From Eopsaltria australis (taxonomy: Eukaryota; Chordata; Aves; Passeriformes; Petroicidae): DNA of 64,000 bases. The stretch is taken from contig JAVTVJ010000975.1 in assembly GCA_034509425.1 (NCBI GenBank), forward strand, positions 310,001-374,000, given 5' to 3'. Position numbers and translations under genes: made by a program. The notes beneath the pieces were generated by a model, which was not told the DNA's origin, made no database searches, and saw only the letters and a list, made by a program, of their open reading frames with translations. Shown one piece after another: positions 53,131 to 63,790 of this stretch (the stretch's first letter is position 1; the number at the start of each line of letters is the position of its first letter).

Positions 53131-54071
53131 TATTTTATTTATTTGATTTGCTTGATCTCCTGCCTTTAAATGGAAGATGGGCAGGTTTTTGTGGAAGTTT
53201 ACCCAGGCTAAATTCAGATGTTCAGACTAAAGTTCCATTATTTGAAAGTCCCACCTGGCCACAGGGAACTCCACGGGCTGGGAACAGTCACTGCCCAGAA
53301 CCAGGTGTGTGATAATTCCACAATTATAGAAATTAATAATTATAGAATTAATTACAGAAATGATGGGATTGATCAAATTCCCCATTGGGAGCTGCAGTGG
53401 TGGCAGGTGCTCAAGGAAATTTGGAGCATTTTTCCCCCCAGAGTGAGGAACTGGGAGCAGATGGATGAACAGAACAGTGGAGAAAATTCCCTCAGATATT
53501 CAGGATTCAGGAAAGAAGGGATAACAATGATCCCAGTGCCCTGGATCCTCTCCAGCTGCAGGACATGGTTTGGGATGGCATCATCCACCCCTGACTGTCC
53601 CAGCCCTGCTCCACCCCAGCCCTGAGCCTCAGTTTCCCATTTCTCTCCCAACTCCTACCTGGTTCTATAATTTTTTTGAATTGGGAGCTATAAAATGATG
53701 TTTCATGGGCTGCCAGTTGTTTTGCACCTGAGGAATTCCCTCCAAATAAAAAGGAAATGCCCCTGGCTGTGCTGCCCTGCCCACCTCCAGGGCTGAGCTT
53801 GGAGAGAACCAGGACAGGACATCCCTGGTTGTTCAGGGGAAGGAGGACAGAACATCCCTGGGTATCCAGGGGGAATAGGACAGAACATTCCTGATTGTGA
53901 ACCAGGACAGAACATCCCTGACTGTTCAGGTGCACCAGGACAGAACATTCCTGGTTGTCCAGGTGAAACCCTCCCTGCCTGCACAGCTCATTCCAATCTC
54001 CCCAAGACACAACCAGAAGAAGTGAGGGTGGGAATTCCGTGTGGAAGTGGCCTGGGATGGTGCTGGGGCTC
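53131..54071 (-). other. RSRC1: Probable RSRC1 3' UTR
   Basis: This stretch follows the RSRC1 stop. An AATAAA on the minus strand near 53132-53140 is the first strong polyadenylation signal; another lies near 52674. The UTR would be about 0.9 kb and contains an irregular minisatellite. Confidence 0.35.
53812..53965 (+). repeat. Irregular minisatellite in the RSRC1 3' UTR
   Basis: Five copies of AGGACAGAACATCCCTGG-type units spaced 26-35 bp apart. A Cys/Pro-rich minus-strand frame runs through it, but it is a repeat artefact downstream of the RSRC1 stop. Confidence 0.85.
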
Positions 54072-56019
54072 TCAGGCCACGGGGCTCCCCATCAGCCGCT
54101 CCTGGCGCAGAGCCACCAACCTCTGGAACCACCTGTCCTCAGCCTCGGCCTTCTCGATGAACAGCTGGGCACGGGGAGGAAAGGTGGCACAAATCAGCAA
54201 CTCCACATCTGAGATCATCCCCTGGAACACCCACGAGTGCCCCAGTGACCACAGGGAAAGCTCAGGGGGTTAAAGGCAAAGCTGAGCCAAAAACATCAAT
54301 AAAGGCAGAGACTTTCCAGGGAATCCTAAAATAGTTTGGCTTGGGAGGGCTCTTAAAGATTAAAATAATTGGAAAAGCAAGGCTCCAGTGCAAGTTTGTC
54401 ACTGGACATGTCCTGATCTCTGTTCTCTGTGTCCATTCTTCACTGCAAATCATTTTTAACTTGCTAATTCTTAAAAAACTCCATGTAAGTCGTTTTATCT
54501 CCCGCTAAAGGGAATTAAAAAATAATTATATTCCTCTCCCAAAGGAATTTGCTCAAGTTTAGCCCCAATGATTTTAAATTATCTTAAGTCTGTCTTGTAT
54601 TTAAAGCTTTGCAAGTTGACAAAATGGGCAAGTTCTGAGTTTCCCACCAGGTTTCCAACAACAGAAACCAATTTGTCCTGAATTTTTATTTATCTTCAAC
54701 TTCCCCGTGTTACATTAATTACATTTTGTTGTAAAATTAATTTATAACTCCAGAACTCCTGGTGAACTTCCTGTGGGATTGTTCTGGGTGGTGGGAGGGG
54801 TGGGATCCTCTGTGTCCCAACATCCCCAGAGCAGGGATTTAGTGAGGGTTGGGTCACACAACCCTGCTCTCATCCCAGGGGCTGTCCTAGAGCTAAAGAT
54901 GGGATAAATCCTGGCTGAAAATACGGGATAAACACGGTACCACTCACGTTTGGATGTGCTAAGGAATTGTCATCCTGGTATTTGATGGCAGTGGGGATGT
55001 TGGCAGCTGGAGGCTCCTTCTCAGGAGCAGCTGCCTCAGTGGCTCCTGCTCCCACAGTCACAGGCTCGTGCTGGAGCTCAGGAGCTTCTGTGGACTGGAA
55101 GAGAAACAAACATGCAAAATGTGAGTGTTTTATCCCAAAATCCCCACATGTGGCAGTACCTTAACCCAGCTCTTGGCTGTGTTTCCTGAAAGGATCCTCA
55201 TGGAAAGGGTTTTTGGCATCTTCAGCAGGAGACACTGCACAGGGACAGAGGAGGTGAAGCGACAAAGGGAGAGAGCTTAAAAAACTCAACACTGGGATTT
55301 TGGGATCACTTCCTGAAGAAGCTGCATCAGCTTCCTGGAGACTTCTAGAAAGGCAAGAAATGGCAAATTCCTGGGGAAACAAGCAGGGAAAATTCCAAAC
55401 TCTCACTTCCAGGTGGGAAATGAACCAAGCTTTGGCTTGCACTCATCCCAAACCAGATCCTTGCAACACCTGCTGGCCAAAATGCAGGTAAATCCTGGGA
55501 TCTGGGTGTTTCCTGTTGGGTTTCTGGAAAGCTGATTGAAAACCAAGCTGGTTCTTTGCAGGGAATAAATATAAACTTCAAGTCTGGCTTTAGTTAAGCA
55601 GCATTAAAATCATCCACACTTTAATTACAAAGTAAACGTCTGATTACTTTGGGATTTTAATTCTTCTGCTTCTCCTAAAAAAAGTCTTTAAAACAGACGA
55701 TTTCCTTAAATTTTGACACATTTAAAATCCCTGAACCCACCCTGAGACCATGGGGGAATCCTTGGTGGGATTTCAGGTGGGATTTAAGGTTGTCAGCATT
55801 GATGCTCTTTCATTGATGGAAAATCCTTAATAATGCAGCTTCCTCCTGGCTCTGAGAGGGTAACACAGCAAAAAAGGGATTGAAAATGTCCCTTCTGGAA
55901 AGGAAAATGTACCTTTTTGATTTCCTTGCTGGACCTGAAGGTCTGAGGGACGAAGGCGTCGCTCTCTATGGCCTCGATCTCCTTCACTCTCCTCACTTGG
56001 TCGATGAGGGTGGCTTGGT
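54072..56019 (-). CDS. RSRC1: RSRC1, C-terminal three coding exons (partial)
   Basis: Exons in coding order are 56019-55913 (107 nt), 55094-54948 (147 nt) and 54164-54072 (93 nt including stop), with GT-AG borders and matching phases, giving the last 114 or so residues. RSRC1 (SRrp53) is a nuclear SR-related, coiled-coil splicing factor. Diagnostic segments are [42 protein letters not shown] and the terminus [11 protein letters not shown], which match the human C-terminus closely. The middle exon begins with an Ala/Glu/Pro-rich stretch that differs from mammals. The N-terminal RS-rich exons are not in the window; in mammals this gene spans hundreds of kilobases. Gene order and strand relative to MLF1 agree with human. 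Confidence 0.93.
54318..54440 (-). mobile_element. Old CR1-like fragment in the last RSRC1 intron
   Basis: GGGAATCCTAAAATAGTTTG and GGCTTGGGAGGGCTCTTAAA resemble the CR1 3' end in reverse orientation but are more diverged than other copies. Confidence 0.45.
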
Positions 56020-56227
56020 CTGCAGAGGGAATGTGGGATTTGTGGGATTTATGGGATTATCAGTGGAATTCTGGGATCCAGGCCCTGGCCCAGCCGTGCC
56101 TGGAGGAGATTTTGGGACACTCCAGGAAAAACTCATGCAGTGCTGCCCAAAATCCTCTGTGACAAGGGAAAGCTCTGAGTGAAAACAACAACGGTGAGGC
56201 CATTGCTGGGAACATCCCAAATGCTGA

Positions 56228-56582
56228 GCTAAGGATTTGTGGGATAACTGGGGAAGAGAAGGATCCAGGGAGAGCTCAGAGCCCCTTCCAGGGCCTAAAG
56301 GAGCGCCAGGAGAGCTGGAGAGGGACTGGGGACAAGGCATGGAGGGACAGGACACAGGGAATGACTTCCCACTGCCAGAGGGCAGGGATGGATGGGAGAT
56401 TGGGAATGAGGAATTCCTGGCTGGGCTGGAATTCCCAGATTTGCTGTGCCTGCCCCTGGACCCCTGGCAGTGCCCAAGGCCAGGCTGGAGCAGCCTGGGA
56501 CAGTGGAAGGTGTCCCTGCTCTGTCCTTGGATGGGATTTAAGGTCCTTTCCAACCCAAACCATTCCATAATTCTAAGCTGGC
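56228..56582 (+). mobile_element. CR1 fragment
   Basis: Forward CR1 3' end from GGGAGAGCTCAGAGCCCCTT to AACCCAAACCATTCCATAAT. Confidence 0.92.
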
Positions 56583-56700
56583 AAGAGCCAAGCGCAGAAA
56601 TAAAACTTCAAACCTGATTTTTTTGGGGGGGATTTGGAAGTTAAAAAAAAAGAATTTGGTATATTTAAACTTGTGTCTGCAAGTCCTGCTGCCTTGGTGC

Positions 56701-56875
56701 TGAAATCTTCTCCTTTAAAAGAGATTCCTAAGCATTTGGGGATAAATCAAATACCCCAATGCCCTGCTGGGGAGATCGTGGTCATTTCTCTGCTCCAAAA
56801 TTCTTCTCCTTTAAAACAGATTCCTGAGGATTCTGGGGATAAATCAAATACCCCAATGCCTGCTGGGGAGAGGGA
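56701..56875 (+). repeat. Tandem duplication, period 96 bp
   Basis: The two copies (56701-56775 and about 56797-56875) share CTTCTCCTTTAAAA and GGGGATAAATCAAATACCCC followed by AATGCC and TGCTGGGGAGA, at high identity. Confidence 0.9.
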
Positions 56876-57139
56876 ATCAGAATTCACTGAGGTTTTGGAT
56901 ACACCTGGTCTGAGGGTGAATAAAAGGATCCTGATTAAAGGCAGGGATAGAAAGGCAGGAAAATGAGATTTCAAATCCACTGCTCAACTCCCGTTTCACA
57001 AAATCCCCGGCAGCTCCAGGATCCTGCACAAAGTGCTGGGAATGACAAATTGGGAAAGGGGCAGAAATCACTAAATGCTGCCAGTGACATCAGTGACATT
57101 AAGGGGGGAAATGGGCTGGAGGAAGCAGAGCCCATTAGT

Positions 57140-57310
57140 GCAGGGCAGCTTTGACAAACACATTATGGGCAGATAAAGCAGCTCCCAGCTGTTGTTTGTC
57201 AGCTGTCAGGGGCAGGGATATGAATTCCATAGGAAAATCAAAAATAATGGAGTCACAAAGCTCCGAGGCTTCAGACAGAACAAAATCAATACTAACTCAG
57301 TGCGTGGGGA
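57140..57310. promoter_or_regulatory. Enhancer-like block with E-boxes and GATA/MEIS cores
   Basis: Non-repetitive sequence with CAGATAAAG, CAGCTGTT, GTCAGCTGTCAG and CAAAATCAAT-type cores packed in about 170 bp. No coding signal. The regulatory role is inference. Confidence 0.25.
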
Positions 57311-58697
57311 GTGTTTTTACCCTGTTAGGGTGGAAAATGGGAACTGAATCTTGGATTAGGGCTGGTTTTTAATAAAAAGGTGATTCCAGCAGCAGGGGCA
57401 ATTTCCAGCCCTGTCACCTTGGCAGGGGGGACCTTTCCCAGTTTCACTGGGAACATCAGCATCCTTCAGGGACAATCCAGGATTTTACAATTCCCTATTT
57501 CTATCCTCCCATATATAAATATACACCCAGCTTTTAGAGCTGTAAATTCCTGTGGAATTAGGCTGGATCAGCAACAACCTGGAATGGCACTCAAGAACTA
57601 AAATCTGCAGGAATTCCTCCTATGCCACCCCAAAATATCACACACACAATAAAGAGAAACAGTAGAGAATCAGATAAAAGTAAAAGAAACAGAGAATTCT
57701 ATGGTCCTACAAATCAGATAAAAGAAAAAGTAACTTTCCTGTAAGCTCTGCCTAAAACATTCCCATTTTTTCCTTAAAGACAAAATTTATTCCACTAAGA
57801 GTTTTAAAATCACTGAAACAGAAGCATTAAATGTTCAGTAATATCTTGTGAATGATCCACTAAATGAAAACATATTTTCAGTATTTCTCGGATAATCTTT
57901 GGGTGTAAATTTTTATGGATTTCTTGCTTTCCCATAATCCTGACCATGAACATGAACCTAAAGAGATTTTTTTCAAGCAGGTCTAACTCCAGAATCAAAG
58001 CAATGACAATAAACCTCAAATATTCCTCAGAATCTGTTTCTTCCTCTTTTACTAATTAGATTTAAGGGGTTAATTTAATTTCAAAATATAACACATTTCA
58101 CATAAAAAGCTTTGAAATACAGAAAGAAGCTGTTTTTTTTTCTTGCTCTTTTGAGCTGAGGATTAAAAGAAGGAAACACCCCCAGATCCCAGACTAAAAA
58201 ATTTTCCAGCAGAAAATATTTCCCCTTTGATCCCATTTTATTTGGGGTTATTGGAAGTGATATTTTTATCCAGCTGCCTTGTAGAGCTGAATGTTTTCCA
58301 ACAGAATTTGGTCTTCACACATCCCATGGCTTTTAATTGATCCCAGTTTTACTTAAGCTGCACAAATTAAAGAAAAATTAAATTTTCCCTGGACAATCTG
58401 CAGTGGGAGAGACAAAAACCTCCCTGGCTGTGGGAGATGCTGGATTTGTGCTGAGCACAAGGGAAGCACTGGGGAAAGGAGGGAAAATGCAGCAGGACAG
58501 GTGGGACTCGCTGTGGCTGTGTCACCTCTGGGCATCACCAAACCTGGGGCTCTGGTTTTTAGGGGATTTTCCTGCCTCAAATCCTTTCTGTTTGGATCAA
58601 GAGAGGATCAGGAGAGGATCAGTTGTCCCTGATCCCATGGTATCCCAGAGTCCTGATACCCTTCCCAGTCTGAGTGCTGGAATTCCAAGGACACCAG

Positions 58698-58808
58698 GAG
58701 CTGCCTGGAGATCCTCCCTGGAGAATCTTTCTGGAGAACCTCTCTGGGGAATCTCCCTAGAGATCCTCCCTGGAGATTCCCCCTGGAAATCGTCCCTGGA
58801 GCCTCAGT
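58698..58808 (+). repeat. Short tandem repeat of about 15-16 bp
   Basis: Six or more imperfect copies of CTGGAGATCCTCCCTGGAGA-type units beside the CpG-rich patch. Confidence 0.75.
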
Positions 58809-58839
58809 GGCCACTCCAGAGGTGAGACCTCCCAACAGC

Positions 58840-59178
58840 CGCAGCAAAATCCAGAGGGAATCAGCCCGGAAAAGCCCCATTCCCGCAAGCTCTGAATGCA
58901 ACATTCCCGCACTCCGAGTCCCTCCTGCTCCCGCCAAGGCCGGAGCGGGGCTATCCGGAGATATATCCCGGCATATTTCCCGGGATTTCCCGCAGCTGAT
59001 CCCGTTTCCCGGCCGGGCTCCGCTGCCGTTAGAGGGAGGCACCGCCTCACTCAACAGCGCCGGAGCCGCGGCTGCCGCGCCTCAGGATGCTCCAAGCGGA
59101 GCATCCCTGCGGGATCCATCCCTGCAGGACCCATCGCTGCGGGACCCATCCCCGCGGGATCCATCCCCACAGGACCCG
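58840..59178. promoter_or_regulatory. CpG-rich patch inside the RSRC1 intron
   Basis: An isolated rise in CpG density (CCGGAGCGGGG, CCGGCCGGGCTCCG, GAGCCGCGGCTGCCGCG) about 3 kb upstream of the RSRC1 exon at 56019 and directly beside the CCCAT array. It could be an internal promoter or an orphan CpG island. No first exon could be assigned. Confidence 0.4.
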
Positions 59179-59297
59179 ACCCATCCCATCCCATCCCATC
59201 CCATCCCATCCCATCCCATCCCATCCCATCCCATCCCATCCCATCCCATCCCATCCCATCCCATCCCATCCCATCCCATCCCATCCCATCCCATCCC
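59179..59297 (+). repeat. (CCCAT)n pentanucleotide array, about 23 copies
   Basis: A nearly perfect run of CCCAT; the other strand reads GGGATGGGATGGGAT, with regularly spaced G-triplets. Long repetitive open frames on both strands come from the array and are not genes. Confidence 0.98.
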
Positions 59298-59679
59298 GGA
59301 TTTCAGGATCCGCTTCCATCCCCTCATCCCTCCCTCCCACAGCTCATCCAGGACAAGGTTTCCCATTCCCGCTGCCGCCTCCCGATCCCAGATCCGGCAG
59401 AGCTCCGCTCCGACACCTGGCCACACTCTTTCCCAGCCGCTGGGATTTCCAGGGAAGGAACTTTTCCCAGCCAGAATCACAGGAACGCTAAACACGTTCC
59501 TGTGCAGAGAAAGCTTTGCCTGTTCATTTCTCTGCTCCCAACTTCATTGCAAGCTCTTGAAAAATACAATTAAATGTGTTAAAGTAGCAAGTTGCGAGTG
59601 CTCCAGCACTTCCTTGCTAAAGGGAGGATACAGGATTTACAATTGAGCTGGAAAAATGCAAATGAACAAGAAAAATTTT

Positions 59680-59875
59680 GTCCAGACTTGTTTTAAACTC
59701 CTGTGAAAATGAGGTTATCATTAAAATATGTTAAAAGTAGCATTTTGTGAGCACTGTGGTACTTACTGGAGAGAATACTACAACAGAGAGTACCAGATTA
59801 CTCTAAATTTGCTATTTTAATACATTATAGTGATAATAACCTCGTTTGTATAGGATTTTAAACAAGTCTGGACAC
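59680..59875. repeat. Imperfect inverted repeat (fold-back element), about 190 bp
   Basis: The left arm starts TCCAGACTTGTTTTAAA (59691) and the right arm ends with its reverse complement at about 59872. The arms also pair at GAGGTTAT (left) with ATAACCTC (right), at AGTAGCA with TGCTATT, and at GGTACT with AGTACC near the centre. It could be an old non-autonomous DNA transposon, but family and terminal duplications were not established. Confidence 0.7.
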
Positions 59876-60294
59876 TAACAGCTTTCCCTTTAAAAACTAG
59901 GGAGTATTAGGTATAAAGGCAGAAAACAGGAGGGGAAAGTTCAGCAGGTGAGCTCTGAATTTAAGAACCCTAAATTTAAGTAAATACAGTTTAAGAACAC
60001 TGAATTTAAGAAAGTACAGTTTAAAAACACTGAATTCAAGCAGGTGACATTTCTGCAGGAGCTCTGCACCTCCTGTGTGCAGAACTGCCCTCCTCACACC
60101 CCTGCTCGCTCCTGCACCCCCATTTTGGGGCTTTTTGGGGTATTTTTGAAAACATCCTGGGCAAGAGGGGTGGGGACAGCCGTGGCACAGTGAATTCTGC
60201 TGGGTTTGTGGCCACCCCACGTTTGTCACCGGAGCCCTTCCTGGGCACACAAAGCCAGGGCTGTAATTCAATGCTCAATTTACCCTTGTCTCAG

Positions 60295-60545
60295 TGGAGA
60301 TTTCTCCCCGCTAATTGATAGAAATTAAGCCATTAATCAACGCACCAGCCATCATTCAACCCGGGGAAGATGAATCCAAACTTTCATCATAACCACCTTC
60401 CCCATTTTAGTGTTCATTAGCATTAATTTTTAATGCAATTATGCTCTTCTTTTACGCTGAGCTCATAAATTACTGCTCTTTTGTTGCTCGCTGGCCTTGT
60501 AAAATCCAAGGTAATGCTTTGTGCTCTGATCTTAAAGGCAATTAC
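60295..60545. promoter_or_regulatory. Homeodomain-site-rich enhancer-like block
   Basis: Contains CTAATTGATAG (about 60311-60321), CCATTAATCAACG and a perfect palindrome GCATTAATTTTTAATGC (60420-60436) followed by AATTATGC, all in non-repetitive AT-rich sequence. In mammals RSRC1 introns harbour enhancers of neighbouring SHOX2, so a similar role is plausible but unproven. Confidence 0.35.
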
Positions 60546-61424
60546 TGCCTGCTTCTATCTCTTCCATCCCTCCATCCCAAATAACCTCTGTGCTGGAGCC
60601 TCACCAGCGTGGATCCCACATGGATGTTTCCTACACAGCAATTTGTCCACGTTAAACCCACACATTGATATGGGCAGAGCAGGAATTCCTGCTCTTGCTG
60701 CTGGATCCCGGCGGAGAAACGACAGGAAAATGGGATTGTGCATTGGATACAGGGAAAAACGGGGGTATTGTGGTGGAAATAAGCTGTGGGTGAAGCTGAG
60801 CAGGACAGCAGGGCTGCAGCTTGGAGCTTTTCCAGCTTTTCCAGGGATCACTTTGTGTTGGCACTTCAAAAGTGCTGCTGGCACGTGTCCAGGGCTCCTC
60901 TCTTTGCCCCGTGCCTGTGACCCCACAGAGCCCTCCCAGGGGATCCTGTGCCCCAAGCCAGGAACTTCCAGCCCTTTATTCCCACCCCATGCCCTGATCC
61001 TCACAAGCCCAGCAGGGAAAGGCACAGCAGCAGCAGCTCCAACACCTCTGGTGCCCTCCAGCATCTTGCAGGGAAAAGCAAATGTACTTTTAGGAAAAGG
61101 TTGCTTGGTTTGAATGTTTTTTCCATTTCTTTTCCAGCCTTCAGCTGCGATATGGGATGAAGTCACTCATTCCAGCTAAAGGGCTGCCCAGCACTGATAA
61201 AGTATGATCCACCTCTAAATTCCCATTTTATCCAGGCCTTAGCCAGCTTACATAAGACAATTCCCAGTGAACTCTCCCACTCATCCCATAGATTCCCAGA
61301 AAAACACCCCTCTGGAAGTACATGTATGATGTTATCATGGCCCAGATCCACAAAACCCCATTTTTATCAAAATAAAATCCCCACACAAGGGACTGTGGTT
61401 CGAGCAAATGGATCTGGAATTTTG

Positions 61425-61830
61425 TCCCATACACCCCTATCTGTTTTCCCCATACACTCCTATTTATTCTCCCCACACCCCTGTGTTTATTTCCTATACA
61501 CCCCTATTTATTTTTCCCATACACCCTGTTTATTTTCCCCATATATCCCCATTCATTTCCCCATATATCCCCATTCATTTCCCCATATATCCCTGTCTAT
61601 TTTCCCTACATTCCCCTATTTATTTTCCCCATACACCTGCTTATTTCCCCATACATCCCTGTTTATTTTCCCCATACACCCCTATTTATTTTCCCCATAC
61701 CCCTGTGTTTATTTCCTATACACCCCTATTTATTTTCCCTATATACCCGTTTATTTTCCCCATATACCCCTGTCTATTTTCCCCATAACCCTGTTTATTT
61801 CCCATACATCCCTATTTATTTTCCCTTTAG
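61425..61830 (+). repeat. 24-26 bp minisatellite
   Basis: About sixteen copies of a TTTTCCCCATACACCCCTAT-type unit with variable spacers, on the pyrimidine-rich plus strand. Proline/tyrosine/phenylalanine-rich open frames over it are artefacts of the stop-poor unit. Confidence 0.93.
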
Positions 61831-62002
61831 AAGCAGCTTTTCAATACGTAGCTATAAATTTGTGTTCCAGCTGACTGAAGTCCGATAAGCAATTCCATGA
61901 TGGTTTTTACAACCCCATTCCCTTAACTGACTTCTCCTTTAGCACAAATAAATGCCCTGGAGATGACAGGGAAAAACACACAGCATTAATGAACTACAGA
62001 AA

Positions 62003-62111
62003 TCAGATTTGCTTCTCATCTTCAAATTCGAAGACGATTTCAAGACTTTCAATTTGTAAAAACAAATCATAAATTTCCCTGTGAGGGAGATCATAAATTT
62101 CTCTGTTCCGA
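62003..62111 (-). other. Possible cryptic or alternative terminal exon
   Basis: On the minus strand a good pyrimidine tract and CAG acceptor (TTTTTACTGTTCTACAG) is followed by a 109-nt open stretch ending in TGA. One frame reads a 35-residue peptide with a repeated REIYDL and an acidic end (EFEDEKQI). I do not recognise the peptide, and chance is quite possible. Confidence 0.2.
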
Positions 62112-62204
62112 CTGTAGAACAGTAAAAATTTAATGACACCAGCTGTGATTGCTAAAATAAAATCACTCAAATATCAGCTTCAAATAGATTTTGATTTTTA
62201 TCAA

Positions 62205-62605
62205 AGTTTATGGAATGGTTTGGGTGGGAGGACCTTAAAGATCATTTAATTCCCACCCCTGCCATGGCAGGAACACCTTCCACTGTCCCACGGTGCTCCA
62301 AGTTCTGTCCAGCCTGGCCTTGGGCACTGCCAGGGATCCAGGGGCAGCCACAGCTGCTCCAAGAATTCCAGCCCAGCCAGGAATTCCCTCCCAATCTCCC
62401 ATCCATCCCTGCCCTCTGGCAGTGGGAAGCCATTCCCTGTGTCCTGTCCCTCCATGCCTTGTCCCCAGTCCCTCTCCAGCTCTCCTGGAGCCCCTTTAGG
62501 CCCTGGAACGGGCTCTGAGCTCTCCCTGGAGCCTTCTCTCCAGGTGAGCACCTCCAGCTCTCCCAGCCTGGCTCCAGCCCTGGAGCAGCTCCAGGACATC
62601 AGGAT
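62205..62605 (-). mobile_element. CR1 fragment, about 400 bp
   Basis: Reverse CR1 3' end starting TATGGAATGGTTTGGGTGGG and retaining CCTGGAGCCTTCTCTCCAGG near 62530. Confidence 0.92.
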
Positions 62606-63711
62606 TGGGGGTTCTTTAGGGAAAGCAGGGAAGCAAAAGAGGGAAGTCTGGAATACAAAGAATAGGAGAGGATGGGCAGGCACAAAGCAGGGTAGAATTT
62701 AAGGAGCACATTTAGAAGTGATTATTAATCACAGTATCTTTAATTAAAAGCCTGGAATTGATTCCCCCAGCAGCCATTATCCATGGGGGGCCATCGACCC
62801 CCTTTCCCCCTTCCCTCACTTCTGGACACAGGGAGTGGCCAAACCCCAAATTCCCCTCACCTTTCCCATCTCTCATGATCACCATGTGGCTGCTCTTCCT
62901 CACAAGCCACCCTCTGCCACTGCACCAAAACTTGGCATTCTTTATTTTCGCCTTGATTTGTTCCTGCCCCCTTTCAATCCCAACCCAGCAAAACAAAGAT
63001 TAAACAGAGATAAAAGATCACAGCTTGTGCCAGATGCTGGAGCAGCCTCCTGGGAGCAGCAGCACAGCACCAGGTGTTGGTGTCAGCCTAATGAAGGGGC
63101 TCCAACCCTGCCACTATCCAGGCAAAAAACGGGGAATATTGGAAATTCCAGCTTTGAGGAGGCAGGAAAAAATAATCCACGTGTTTCTATGAATGTATTA
63201 AACAATTTGGGGGTTAAACAGATTGAGTTTGGTCTTTGCCACCATAATGAAGTCCAGGGAAATTCACTGAAGATAAATGAGGACCTCAGGCAGTAACTGA
63301 TGAACTTGAGGGCATCCCAATCTAGGGCTGAGTGAAGCACTTTAGCTTATTACAGCCTGACCTCACCCCAGCAAATCTCCTGCTGGCATGTCCAGCCTGT
63401 GGTTTGATATCCATTGCACCCAGGGAAGGGCTTCTAACCCTCATAAAGGAAGTGGGAAGGGAAATTGGTGTTTTGGGGTGTACTGGGCAGGGCCAGGGGA
63501 TGGACTCACCATCCCTGTGGGTCCCCTTCCAGCTTAGGGTGTTCTGTGGTGGCCATGGATGGGATTCTCCATGTGAGAACTCCTGGCCAGCAGGTTAAAG
63601 ATGAATATAAAAAAAATGAAACTTTTCATTTGTGTTTATAGAGTTTATAAAAAAGGGATTTTCTAAAGGTTGAGTCCTCTGGGTGTTCCTGTACGTTCTA
63701 ACTTTGGTTCC

Positions 63712-63790
63712 ATCACCCAAAACCATGGAATCTCAGAACCATGGAATGGTTTGGGTTGAAGGGACCTGAAGACTTGAAGAATTTCACCTT
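63712..63790 (-). mobile_element. Short CR1 fragment
   Basis: CAGAACCATGGAATGGTTTG followed by GGTTGAAGGGACC; a short reverse CR1 3' end. Confidence 0.75.

Noticed and set aside
53703..53984. Cys/Pro-rich frame with repeated GMFCP downstream of RSRC1
   Set aside because: It lies after the RSRC1 stop and follows the irregular minisatellite; no start or splice context supports it.
55161..55442. Minus-strand frame ending in [25 protein letters not shown] residues between RSRC1 exons, considered as an extra exon
   Set aside because: The flanking RSRC1 exons (56019-55913 and 55094-54948) already join in frame and match the family without it, and no good donor follows. The match to an SR-protein segment is not convincing.
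58807..59646. Long frames reading repeated PIPSH or GWDGM over 59.2 kb
   Set aside because: Both are direct translations of the (CCCAT)n array in opposite strands and lack exon borders.
61326..61874. 182-codon frame rich in Tyr, Pro and Phe at 61.4-61.8 kb
   Set aside because: It translates the 25-bp minisatellite; the unit length is variable and several frames stay open, as expected from composition.
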